Positions 5,147-11,747 of a DNA stretch of 12,887 bases are shown piece by piece. The stretch is from Clostridiales bacterium. Its GTDB lineage: Bacteria > Bacillota > Peptococcia > Peptococcales > Peptococcaceae. Location: the NCBI GenBank assembly GCA_003343815.1, contig QAKL01000001.1, positions 1 through 12,887 on the forward strand, read 5' to 3'. Each line of letters begins with the position of its first letter. Within the stretch, counting starts at the first letter, position 1. The translations under genes were made by a program, and so were the position numbers. The notes under the pieces were generated by a model. That model ran no database searches. It had not been told where the DNA came from and worked only from the letters and a program-made list of their open reading frames with translations.

Positions 5147-7930
5147 ATGGAAAAAACGAGAATATATGAATTAGCCAAAGAGTTAAATGTCGATAATAAA
5201 GTATTGTTAAATAAATTGGACGAAATGCAGGTGCCGTACAAAAATCACATGAGCAGCGTCACCAGCGACGTCGCCGAGAAAGTGAAAAAATACTTTTCGG
5301 CGAACAATCCTGCGGTAAGTGCCAAAAATATTGAACAAAAGAAAAGTGAGATAACAAAAACGACTATGCCAAATGAACAGATAAAAGAAAACACTACACA
5401 AGCTAAACAAGAAACTGCGCCTGTCCAAGCAGCAAAGCCTGCAGAGCAGTTGCGCACGGAAAATCGTCTGCCCAGAGATGCTAATCGTCCTCCGCGTGAT
5501 CAGAGTCGTCAGCCTCGTGACGGTGAGCGCCCATACCGCGACGGTAACCGCCCGCCGCGCGATCCCAATCGTCAACCCAGAGACGGCGAGCGTTCATACC
5601 GCGACGGCAACCGCCCGCCGCGCGATCCGAATCGTCCGGCGCGTGACGGTGAGCGTCCATACCGCGACGGCAACCGCCCGCCGCGCGATCCGAATCGTCC
5701 GGTGCGTGACGGTGAGCGTCCATACCGCGACGGCAACCGCCCGCCTCGCGATCCCAACCGTCCGCCTCGTGACGGACAGCGCCCGCAGCGTGACGGCAAC
5801 CGCCCGCCGCGCGATAATAATTATAACCGCGAGCGCCGCGAGCAGAGACCGGCATACAGCGCGGCTGACGAGCTGACCGCAGGAGCATTGCAGGCGGAGA
5901 TTTTGCGCAATCAGGATTCTGGTGAATTGAAAGAAGTCGTCGAGAATTTGCAAAAAGCGCAGCAAAGCGAGGCGCAATGGGCAAAAAGCACCCAAAACGG
6001 CGCGAAAGTGCGTAACGAAAAACCTGCCAAAGGCGGTAAGAGCCGTTCTGAGGACGATTTTGAGGAAAAACGCAGCAATAAAAATAAGAAAAACGAGCAA
6101 AACTATAAAGAGCGCTCCGGTAAAAATAAAAAGAACAAGAAAGCCGTCGCTTCCGCTCCGGTGAAAGAATTCGCCGAGGTCAAACATCATGTCGTAATTG
6201 AGGAAACCATTACCGTGCAGGATTTGGCGTATCAATTAGGTAAAAAATCTGCCGAGGTCATCATGAAATTGATGAGCATGGGCGTTATGGCGACGATCAA
6301 TCAAGAGTTGGATGTCGATACGGCGACGATTATCGCCGAGGAATTCGGCGCGACTGTCGAGATCAAAGTTACCAAAGAGGAAGAGCTTTTGGTGGATGAG
6401 CCCGATGATCCGGCTGATTTGGAAACACGTCCGCCGGTAGTAACCATTATGGGACACGTCGACCACGGCAAGACCTCTCTTTTGGACAAAATCCGCTCGG
6501 CAAATGTCACTGCCTCCGAGGCAGGCGGCATCACTCAGCATATCGGTGCTTATCAGGTCGAAATCGATGGACAAAAGATTACTTTCTTAGACACTCCGGG
6601 ACACGAAGCGTTCACTGCGATGCGTGCCAGAGGGGCGCAAATTACCGATATTGCGATCTTGGTCGTAGCGGCCGACGACGGTGTCATGCCGCAGACTATC
6701 GAGGCTATCGACCATGCTAAAGCTGCGGGCGTGCCGATCATTGTCGCGATCAATAAAATAGATAAACCCGGTGCCGATCCGGAGAGAATTAAACAAGAGC
6801 TGACCAATTACGGCTTGATCGCCGAGGATTGGGGCGGCGAGGATATCATGGTACCCGTCTCGGCTAAAAGTGGTGCAGGTATTAATGATTTACTGGAAAT
6901 GATCCTTTTGGTAGCCGAGGTGCAGGAATTAAAGGCGAACCCGAAACGCAACGCTAAAGGTAAAGTTGTTGAGAGCAAGCTGGATCGCGGTCGCGGACCT
7001 GTAGCGACCTTGCTGGTGCAGACGGGTACGCTCCATATCGGAGATTTTCTGATTGTCGGTACGACTCAAGGCCGTATCAGAGCGATGTTTGACTATAAAG
7101 GCAAAGCCGTCAAGGCGGCTGTCCCGAGTATGCCGGTCGAGATTTTAGGTTTATCGGAAGTTCCTGAGGCAGGCGATGATTTCATCGCTGTTGACAATGA
7201 AAAATTGGCGAAACAAGTTGCCGAGAAGCGTCAAAAAGACAAACATCAGCAGGAAATCGCCCGCAATATGAAAGTTTCCTTGGAGGATATTTTTGCCCAG
7301 ATCAAAGACGGCGAAATCAAAGATTTGAACATTATCTTGAAAGCCGATGTCCAGGGTTCTATCGAGGCTATCCGCCAGTCGTTGGAGAAATTGAGCAACG
7401 ATGAGGTGCGCGTGAGCATTATTCGCACCGCAGTCGGCGGTATCAAAGAAGCCGACGTCATGTTAGCGGCAGCAAGTAACGCTATTATCATCGGGTTTAA
7501 CGTTCGGCCGGATGCTAATGCGAAAAAATTAAGCGAAAAAGAAAATGTAGAAATTAAAACTTACCGCGTCATTTACGATGCTATCGAGGATGTCAAGGCT
7601 GCCTTAAGCGGTATGCTCGCTCCGGAGATCAAGGAAGTCGAGCTCGGTCAGGCAGAAGTCCGCAGCGTCTTTAAAGTGCCGAAAGTCGGCGCCGTAGCCG
7701 GCTGCTATGTCACCGAGGGCAAAATTACCCGTAATGCGAAAATCCGCTTGGTGCGCGACGGCGTGGTTATCTTGGACGGAGAGATCGCTTCTTTGAGACG
7801 TTTCAAAGACGACGTCAAGGAAGTAGCTTCCGGTTTCGAGTGCGGCGTTGGCATCGATAAATTTAACGATATTAAAGAGGGCGACGTCTTGGAGGCATAC
7901 ACCTTTGAGGAAATCAAGCGTGAGCTGTAA
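5147..7930 (+). CDS. infB: translation initiation factor IF-2 with expanded Arg-rich N-terminal region
   Basis: A 927-residue IF2, clearly longer than the roughly 716-residue B. subtilis protein; the excess is N-terminal. Order: a first IF2_N helix bundle (about 2-50), a Lys/Gln/Thr-rich linker, 17 heptads of RDxxRxx type (110-228), a Lys/Asn/Arg-rich spacer (about 285-340), a second IF2_N domain (about 349-408), then the GTPase core. GTPase motifs are GHVDHGKT (436-443), DTPGH (482-486), NKID (536-539) and SAK (572-574). These are followed by the beta-barrel domain II, domain III and the fMet-tRNA-binding domain IV. IF2 brings initiator fMet-tRNA to the 30S subunit and drives subunit joining using GTP. 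The ATG at 5147 has CGGAGGT 6 nt upstream. All catalytic motifs are intact. Confidence 0.98.
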   Translation: MEKTRIYELAKELNVDNKVLLNKLDEMQVPYKNHMSSVTSDVAEKVKKYFSANNPAVSAKNIEQKKSEITKTTMPNEQIKENTTQAKQETAPVQAAKPAEQLRTENRLPRDANRPPRDQSRQPRDGERPYRDGNRPPRDPNRQPRDGERSYRDGNRPPRDPNRPARDGERPYRDGNRPPRDPNRPVRDGERPYRDGNRPPRDPNRPPRDGQRPQRDGNRPPRDNNYNRERREQRPAYSAADELTAGALQAEILRNQDSGELKEVVENLQKAQQSEAQWAKSTQNGAKVRNEKPAKGGKSRSEDDFEEKRSNKNKKNEQNYKERSGKNKKNKKAVASAPVKEFAEVKHHVVIEETITVQDLAYQLGKKSAEVIMKLMSMGVMATINQELDVDTATIIAEEFGATVEIKVTKEEELLVDEPDDPADLETRPPVVTIMGHVDHGKTSLLDKIRSANVTASEAGGITQHIGAYQVEIDGQKITFLDTPGHEAFTAMRARGAQITDIAILVVAADDGVMPQTIEAIDHAKAAGVPIIVAINKIDKPGADPERIKQELTNYGLIAEDWGGEDIMVPVSAKSGAGINDLLEMILLVAEVQELKANPKRNAKGKVVESKLDRGRGPVATLLVQTGTLHIGDFLIVGTTQGRIRAMFDYKGKAVKAAVPSMPVEILGLSEVPEAGDDFIAVDNEKLAKQVAEKRQKDKHQQEIARNMKVSLEDIFAQIKDGEIKDLNIILKADVQGSIEAIRQSLEKLSNDEVRVSIIRTAVGGIKEADVMLAAASNAIIIGFNVRPDANAKKLSEKENVEIKTYRVIYDAIEDVKAALSGMLAPEIKEVELGQAEVRSVFKVPKVGAVAGCYVTEGKITRNAKIRLVRDGVVILDGEIASLRRFKDDVKEVASGFECGVGIDKFNDIKEGDVLEAYTFEEIKREL
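5474..5830 (+). repeat. 63-bp tandem repeat encoding RDxxRxx heptads in IF2
   Basis: The coding DNA holds 17 consecutive 21-nt units, 16 of them exact RDxxRxx heptads and the last degenerate. From 5516 they are arranged in a higher-order 63-nt, three-heptad period: RDGERPY, RDGNRPP, RDPNRxx. Copies begin at 5516, 5579, 5642, 5705 and a diverged one at 5768. Neighbouring copies 5579 and 5642 share an exact 45-nt stretch, and copies 5642 and 5705 share an exact 41-nt stretch, which suggests recent duplication. Because 63 is a multiple of 3, gain or loss of a copy keeps the reading frame. Confidence 0.93.
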
Positions 7931-7941
7931 GAGGTGAGATG

Positions 7942-8322
7942 ATGAAAATTCGTACCGGCCGTATGGCTGAAGAATTGAAAAAAGAAATAATGGAGATTAT
8001 CCAAAACCATTTGAAAGATCCCCGCGTCGACGGATTAGTCAGCGTGACCGAGGTGCAGGTGAGCAATGATTTGAGCTATGCCAAGGTTTATGTGACCAAA
8101 TACGGCTCGGCGTGGGCACAGAGTGAGGCGTTAAAGGGGTTAAACGACTCGAAAGGCTTTATCCGCAAGGAGTTGAGCAAGCGTTTCAAAACCCGCACTG
8201 TGCCGGAATTAAGCTTTGTCGCTGATGAGTCTTTGCAGTACGGAGCGAAGATCGAGGCGATTTTGCAAGAAATCAAAAACGACGCTCCCGAAAGCTTTGA
8301 GGAAGAAAGCCATGAACAGTGA
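7942..8322 (+). CDS. rbfA: 30S ribosome-binding factor RbfA
   Basis: A 126-residue protein of normal family length with a KH-like fold. It begins MKIRTGRMAEELKKEI and contains the conserved DPRV segment followed by the VSVTEVQVSNDLSYAKVYV strands. RbfA binds the 30S subunit near helix 1 of 16S rRNA and helps late small-subunit maturation, especially in the cold. Two adjacent ATG codons (7939 and 7942) are possible starts. The GAGGTG ribosome-binding site at 7931-7936 is placed better for the second, so I chose 7942; the difference is one residue. The ribosome-binding site directly follows the infB stop. The 3' end overlaps nrnA by 11 nt. Confidence 0.95.
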   Translation: MKIRTGRMAEELKKEIMEIIQNHLKDPRVDGLVSVTEVQVSNDLSYAKVYVTKYGSAWAQSEALKGLNDSKGFIRKELSKRFKTRTVPELSFVADESLQYGAKIEAILQEIKNDAPESFEEESHEQ

Positions 8323-9286
8323 CTTGAAAGCTACGGCAGAGTTTTTAAAGACTTGCACGCGCGTGAGTATTTTTTCCCACGTTAATCCCGACGGGGACGC
8401 GATCGGCTCCTCCTGCGCCTTGGCAAAAGGCTTGGCAAGCTTGGGGGTAAAGGCTGATATTTATAATGTCAGCCCAATCCCCAAAGCCTACTATTTTTTG
8501 CCGAAAGCAAAGGAAACCAAGCTTTTTAGCGGTACGGAGGAATTAGCACCGGTAATTATTGTCGCCGACTGCGCTAATTTAAAACGCGCTGAGCTCGATA
8601 AATATCCTGAAAGCCTGGCGGGCAAAATCGTAGTCGAGATCGATCACCATGTAGGCAATGAATATTTCGGTAAGTATAACTATGTCGAGTCTGAGTCAAT
8701 CGCCAATTGCGAAAACGTTTACCGCATACTGAGCGCGATGGGTGCGGAAATTGATGCCGAAACGGCGACGGCTTTATATTTAGGCTTATCCACCGACAGC
8801 GGCTCGTTTCGATTTGACGCAGTGACGGCAGAAACGCACCGGATTGCGGCAGAGCTTTTGGAAAAAGGGGCGCGCACGGATTTGGTGCGGATGAATATTT
8901 ACGAAAGCGTTTCCAAAGCTAAGCTTACTTTGCAGAAATATTTATTTGCACATCTGAATTTTGCCTGCGCGGGTAAAATCGCGTGGTGCGCTTTGAATGC
9001 GGATATTTTGGCAGAAACTCAAGCCGAGAGCAACGATATCGACGGTTTGGTCGATATTTTGAAAAATATCGAGGGTGTGGAGATCGCGATATTGCTGCGC
9101 GAGCGCGCTGACGGCGTCAAAATCAGCTTCCGCAGCAAGGAATGGGTTAATGTCAACGAACTGGCGCAAAATTTCGGCGGCGGCGGTCATGTGCGCGCGG
9201 CGGGGGCTACGATAAATGAGCCGTTAATCAAAGCGACGGAAGCAGTGCTCGCGTGCGCGGAGCAAAGTTTGGGAGAGAAAAGATGA
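8312..9286 (+). CDS. nrnA: DHH-family phosphoesterase, nanoRNase/pAp phosphatase NrnA
   Basis: A 324-residue DHH/DHHA1 protein. The DHH domain shows SHVNPDGDAIGS (His23, Asp27, Asp29), an ADC segment with Asp86, and DHH at 111-113; together these bind the two manganese ions. STDSGSFRF follows. The C-terminal DHHA1 domain carries GGGGHVRAAG at 289-298 for substrate binding. NrnA-type enzymes degrade 2-5 nt RNA fragments and often dephosphorylate 3'-phosphoadenosine 5'-phosphate. Cyclic-dinucleotide cleavage by related proteins is an alternative activity, but those usually carry extra sensory domains missing here. The ATG at 8312 is supported by GAGGA at 8299-8303 and overlaps rbfA by 11 nt; its stop overlaps truB by 4 nt. 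Its place between rbfA and truB is the usual one in Bacillota. Confidence 0.92.
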   Translation: MNSDLKATAEFLKTCTRVSIFSHVNPDGDAIGSSCALAKGLASLGVKADIYNVSPIPKAYYFLPKAKETKLFSGTEELAPVIIVADCANLKRAELDKYPESLAGKIVVEIDHHVGNEYFGKYNYVESESIANCENVYRILSAMGAEIDAETATALYLGLSTDSGSFRFDAVTAETHRIAAELLEKGARTDLVRMNIYESVSKAKLTLQKYLFAHLNFACAGKIAWCALNADILAETQAESNDIDGLVDILKNIEGVEIAILLRERADGVKISFRSKEWVNVNELAQNFGGGGHVRAAGATINEPLIKATEAVLACAEQSLGEKR

Positions 9287-10185
9287 AAGATGGAATCGTA
9301 AATGTGATGAAGCCACCAGGCATTACTTCGCATGATGCAGTCAATCGTCTGCGTCGGGTGTACCATACGAAAAAAGTCGGTCATACAGGCACTTTGGATC
9401 CTGAGGCGCTGGGGGTTTTACCGATATGTATCGGGCAGGCTACCCGTTTAGCAGAATATTTGACAGATAAAGAAAAAGAGTACCGCGTGATGATGAAATT
9501 CGGTATCAGCACCGATACAGAGGATAATACCGGCGAAATTATCGCGCGTGCGCCTCTGCCTACGCTGACTCGCGAGGAATTTGTGGAAGTCTGCCAAAGT
9601 TTTGTCGGCGAAATCGAGCAGATCCCGCCGATGTACTCGGCGGTGAAAAAGGACGGGCAGCCTTTGTACAAGCTGGCGCGCGCCGGAGTGGAAATCGAGC
9701 GTATGCCGCGCAAAATCATGATTTATGCGATCGAGGTGCTGATGTATAGTGATACGGCGGCACTTTTAAACGTCCGCTGCGGCAAAGGTACCTATATCCG
9801 CACTCTCTGCACCGATATTGCCAAAAAATGCGGTTCACTCGGGCATATGTGCTATCTGATGCGCAATCAAAGCGGCGCTTTCCGCGTGGAGGACGCCGTG
9901 CGTTTAGATGCTTTGGAAGCGAGCACCAATCCCGAGGAATATTTGCTGCCAATGGAAGTGGCATTAGCCGATATGCCGGTGGCGACGGTAAGCGATGAGA
10001 CGAAAAAAAGGCGTTTGCAAAACGGTCTGGCGCAAAAGATAGATTTCGGACAAAGTTTGATCGAGGGGACATTAGCCGCGGCGGTGGACGAAAACGGGCA
10101 TTTATTGGCGGTAGGATATTGGCGTGAAGAACAGTTTCAACCGCATAAAGTATTTAAAGTTGGTGAAAATGATGCAGCTTTATGA
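9283..10185 (+). CDS. truB: tRNA pseudouridine(55) synthase TruB
   Basis: A 300-residue TruB of normal length. It begins MKDGIVNVMKPPGITSHD and has the HTGTLDPEALGVLPI motif, whose Asp39 is the catalytic nucleophile. Other family segments are the KEYRVMMKFG strand, IPPMYSAVKKDGQPLYKLAR, and GTYIRTLCTDIAKKCG; a short PUA-like C-terminal part follows. The enzyme converts U55 in the T-loop of nearly all tRNAs to pseudouridine and also acts as a tRNA folding helper. The ATG at 9283 shares ATGA with the nrnA stop, and GGGAGA lies just upstream within nrnA. The end overlaps ribF by 14 nt, so nrnA, truB and ribF are probably translated as a coupled series. Confidence 0.96.
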   Translation: MKDGIVNVMKPPGITSHDAVNRLRRVYHTKKVGHTGTLDPEALGVLPICIGQATRLAEYLTDKEKEYRVMMKFGISTDTEDNTGEIIARAPLPTLTREEFVEVCQSFVGEIEQIPPMYSAVKKDGQPLYKLARAGVEIERMPRKIMIYAIEVLMYSDTAALLNVRCGKGTYIRTLCTDIAKKCGSLGHMCYLMRNQSGAFRVEDAVRLDALEASTNPEEYLLPMEVALADMPVATVSDETKKRRLQNGLAQKIDFGQSLIEGTLAAAVDENGHLLAVGYWREEQFQPHKVFKVGENDAAL

Positions 10186-11086
10186 TCATATCGAGCAATT
10201 GCCGCAAAAAAAACGCGTCGTGGTTTTGGGCAATTTTGACGGCATTCATCTGGGACACCGCGAATTACTGAAAAAAGCGTGCGCTATAGCCGCAAGCAAA
10301 AATCTGCCGCTTACGGTCTTTACTTTTTTTCCACAGGCACAGGAAATATTTGACAAAAACTTTGCCTATTTAGCCTCGCAGGAGGAAAAGTGCGCGATAT
10401 TTGCCGCCTTTGGCGTCGATGAAGTGTTGAGCGTGCCTTTTGATGAGGCAATAGCTAAAGTGACGCCTGTGGATTTTGCTTTTCGCATTTTGGCAAGTGA
10501 GCTGAACGCGGCAGAGGTAGTCGTGGGATTTAACTATACCTTTGGCTACAGAGGCGCGGGCAAGGCTCACGAATTGAAAACGTGGTTGGCAGACAAGGAC
10601 ATAACCGTGCATATCGTGCCGCAGTACGAAGTAGACGGCGAGATTGTGAGCAGCAGTGTGATCCGCACGCTTTTGCGCGCAGGAGAGATTGAAAAAGCCA
10701 ATCGGCTGCTCGGACGCGCCTATGATTTGGCTGGAGAGGTCGTAAAGGGGCGTCAGGTAGGGCGCACGATCGGCATTCCTACCGCTAATATTGCCGCCGA
10801 GACGAAAATACTGCTCCCTAAACGCGGTGTTTATGCGGCGAAAGCCTACTTGGGCGAGAGGGTATTTTTGGGCGTTTTAAATATCGGTAAGCGTCCGACT
10901 GTGCATAACGGCAACGATACCACCGTCGAGGTGCATCTTTTGGATTTCAATGAAGATATTTACGGCGAAATTTTGCGCGTCGAGTTTTACAGCTATTTGC
11001 GCGGTGAGACGCGGTTTAATTCGCTTGACGAACTAAAAGCGGAAATCGAGCGCAATATGAGCTCCACGCGCGCGATGCTCGGCTGA
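10172..11086 (+). CDS. ribF: bifunctional riboflavin kinase/FAD synthetase RibF
   Basis: A 304-residue two-domain enzyme. The N-terminal FAD synthetase (nucleotidyltransferase) domain carries GNFDGIHLGH at 20-29, GFNYTFGYRGAG, and SSSVIR at 160-165. The C-terminal flavokinase domain carries GRTIGIPTANI at 197-207, the GVYAA strand and LNIGKRPT. It phosphorylates riboflavin to FMN and then adenylylates it to FAD. ATG codons stand in tandem at 10169 and 10172; the only ribosome-binding site, a weak GGTGA at 10162-10166, suits the second better. The start lies 14 nt inside truB, so ribF probably depends on translational coupling. It is the last gene of the operon and is followed by a hairpin. 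Confidence 0.95.
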   Translation: MQLYDHIEQLPQKKRVVVLGNFDGIHLGHRELLKKACAIAASKNLPLTVFTFFPQAQEIFDKNFAYLASQEEKCAIFAAFGVDEVLSVPFDEAIAKVTPVDFAFRILASELNAAEVVVGFNYTFGYRGAGKAHELKTWLADKDITVHIVPQYEVDGEIVSSSVIRTLLRAGEIEKANRLLGRAYDLAGEVVKGRQVGRTIGIPTANIAAETKILLPKRGVYAAKAYLGERVFLGVLNIGKRPTVHNGNDTTVEVHLLDFNEDIYGEILRVEFYSYLRGETRFNSLDELKAEIERNMSSTRAMLG

Positions 11087-11128
11087 AAATTTTGCAAAAA
11101 TAAGTAAAAAAGTTCGAAAAAATATTGA

Positions 11129-11154
11129 AAAACTCTTGCCAAAGCAAGAGTTTT
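11129..11154 (+). terminator. hairpin terminator after ribF, overlapping the rpsO promoter
   Basis: An 11-bp perfect stem (11129-11139 with 11144-11154) has a CAAA loop. Its outer four pairs are A-T, so the functional unit is a 7-bp CTCTTGC core flanked by an A-tract and a short TTTT. The short T-run makes it a moderate rather than strong terminator. The -35 box of the next promoter lies inside it. Confidence 0.6.
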
Positions 11155-11164
11155 CGGGTATACT
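11136..11164 (+). promoter_or_regulatory. promoter for rpsO
   Basis: TTGCCA (11136-11141) and TATACT (11159-11164) are separated by 17 nt. The -35 box occupies the inner left arm and loop of the ribF terminator hairpin. Transcription would start near 11171, giving a leader of about 80 nt before rpsO. Confidence 0.72.
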
Positions 11165-11170
11165 ATATAA

Positions 11171-11251
11171 GTCCGTGGCTCAGAGGTTTGCTTTCTCCGG
11201 CGGCTTCTTAGGCACAGGAGTATTTTAAGATTTATTAGGAGGTGTTTTACG
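11171..11251 (+). promoter_or_regulatory. rpsO 5' leader, possible S15 autoregulatory RNA
   Basis: The leader is about 80 nt, long enough to hold structure. A basal helix can form between 11172-11177 and 11213-11219 (six pairs with one bulged A). Within it a short G-U-rich helix AGAGG/UUUCU (11182-11186 with 11192-11196) can form, and CC at 11197-11198 can pair with GG at 11211-11212, suggesting a three-way junction. uS15 is known to repress its own mRNA in several phyla through unrelated leader structures that mimic its 16S rRNA site, one of them a three-way junction with G-U pairs. The fold here was drawn by hand and is not verified. Confidence 0.35.
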
Positions 11252-11521
11252 ATGGCTTTAGATCAAGCTACCAAACAGCAGTTGATCGAGACCTACCGCA
11301 TTCACGAGACCGATACCGGCTCGCCGGAGGTACAGATCGCTATTTTGACCTACAAAATCAACTACTTGAATGAGCATTTGAAAACTCATAAAAAAGACCA
11401 CCACTCTCGTCGTGGTTTGTTAAAAATGGTAGGTCAGAGACGTGCGCTTTTGGATTATTTGATTGAAAATGATTTGGACAGATATCATGCAATCAGAGCA
11501 AAACTTGGCATTCGTCGCTAA
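11252..11521 (+). CDS. rpsO: 30S ribosomal protein uS15
   Basis: An 89-residue protein, the exact usual length of S15. It has the hallmark segments DTGSPEVQIAILTYKINYLNEHL, HHSRRGLLKMVGQRRALLDYL and RYHAIRAKLGIRR. S15 is a primary binder of the central domain of 16S rRNA (helices 20-22) and forms part of an intersubunit bridge. A strong AGGAGGTG ribosome-binding site (11237-11244) lies 7 nt before the ATG. The gene has its own promoter upstream and terminator downstream, so it appears to be a single-gene unit, although it sits next to pnp as in very many bacteria. Confidence 0.98.
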   Translation: MALDQATKQQLIETYRIHETDTGSPEVQIAILTYKINYLNEHLKTHKKDHHSRRGLLKMVGQRRALLDYLIENDLDRYHAIRAKLGIRR

Positions 11522-11525
11522 AAAT

Positions 11526-11565
11526 ATGCCTCAAAGTATTATGCTTTGAGGCATTTTGCTTTTTT
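11526..11565 (+). terminator. intrinsic terminator after rpsO
   Basis: An 11-bp perfect stem (11526-11536 with 11544-11554) closes a 7-nt loop. TTTTGC and a run of six T residues (11560-11565) follow. It begins 4 nt after the rpsO stop codon, so most rpsO transcripts should end before pnp. Confidence 0.85.
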
Positions 11566-11613
11566 AATCGCAAATATTTTACACGAAAAATATGATTTTT
11601 TTCCGAAAATAAC

Positions 11614-11641
11614 TTGTAAATTTTTTGAGATATGATACAAT
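11614..11641 (+). promoter_or_regulatory. candidate promoter for pnp
   Basis: TTGTAA (11614-11619) and TACAAT (11636-11641) are separated by 16 nt in a very AT-rich stretch. A transcript starting near 11648 would have a leader of about 100 nt that includes the long stem-loop at 11667-11725. AT-richness makes chance matches more likely, so the exact boxes are uncertain. Confidence 0.55.
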
Positions 11642-11666
11642 TAAAAAGATATAAAATAATTGTCGG

Positions 11667-11725
11667 AAGGTAATTAATAAGTCAGAGCCGACAGGCTTTG
11701 TCGGCCGTGAGTTGTTAATTACCTT
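11667..11725 (+). promoter_or_regulatory. long stem-loop in the pnp leader
   Basis: The outer stem is 14 bp (11667-11680 with 11712-11725, one G-U). After a G-G mismatch come three pairs (11682-11684 with 11708-11710), two mismatches, then a perfect 7-bp GC-rich stem (11687-11693 with 11699-11705) closing a GGCTT loop. There is no T-tract after it, so it is not a terminator. It lies between the candidate promoter and the pnp ribosome-binding site (GGAGGT, 11735-11740). In E. coli a stem-loop in the pnp leader is cut by RNase III and then used by PNPase to destabilise its own mRNA; an analogous role here is inference. Confidence 0.8.
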
Positions 11726-11747
11726 GCGTAAAATGGAGGTAAAACAG

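Noticed and set aside
5474..5830. CRISPR-like array from regularly spaced repeats
   Set aside because: The repeats are continuous, coding, in frame with infB and have no unique spacers.
5478..5984. Several long Arg/Ala-rich frames on both strands over the infB repeat
   Set aside because: They are by-products of the 63-nt GC-rich repeat, which lacks stop codons in several frames; they have no start signals and the infB frame is clearly the coding one.
11667..11725. pnp leader stem-loop as a transcription terminator
   Set aside because: No T-tract follows the stem; the sequence after it is GCGTAAAATGG.
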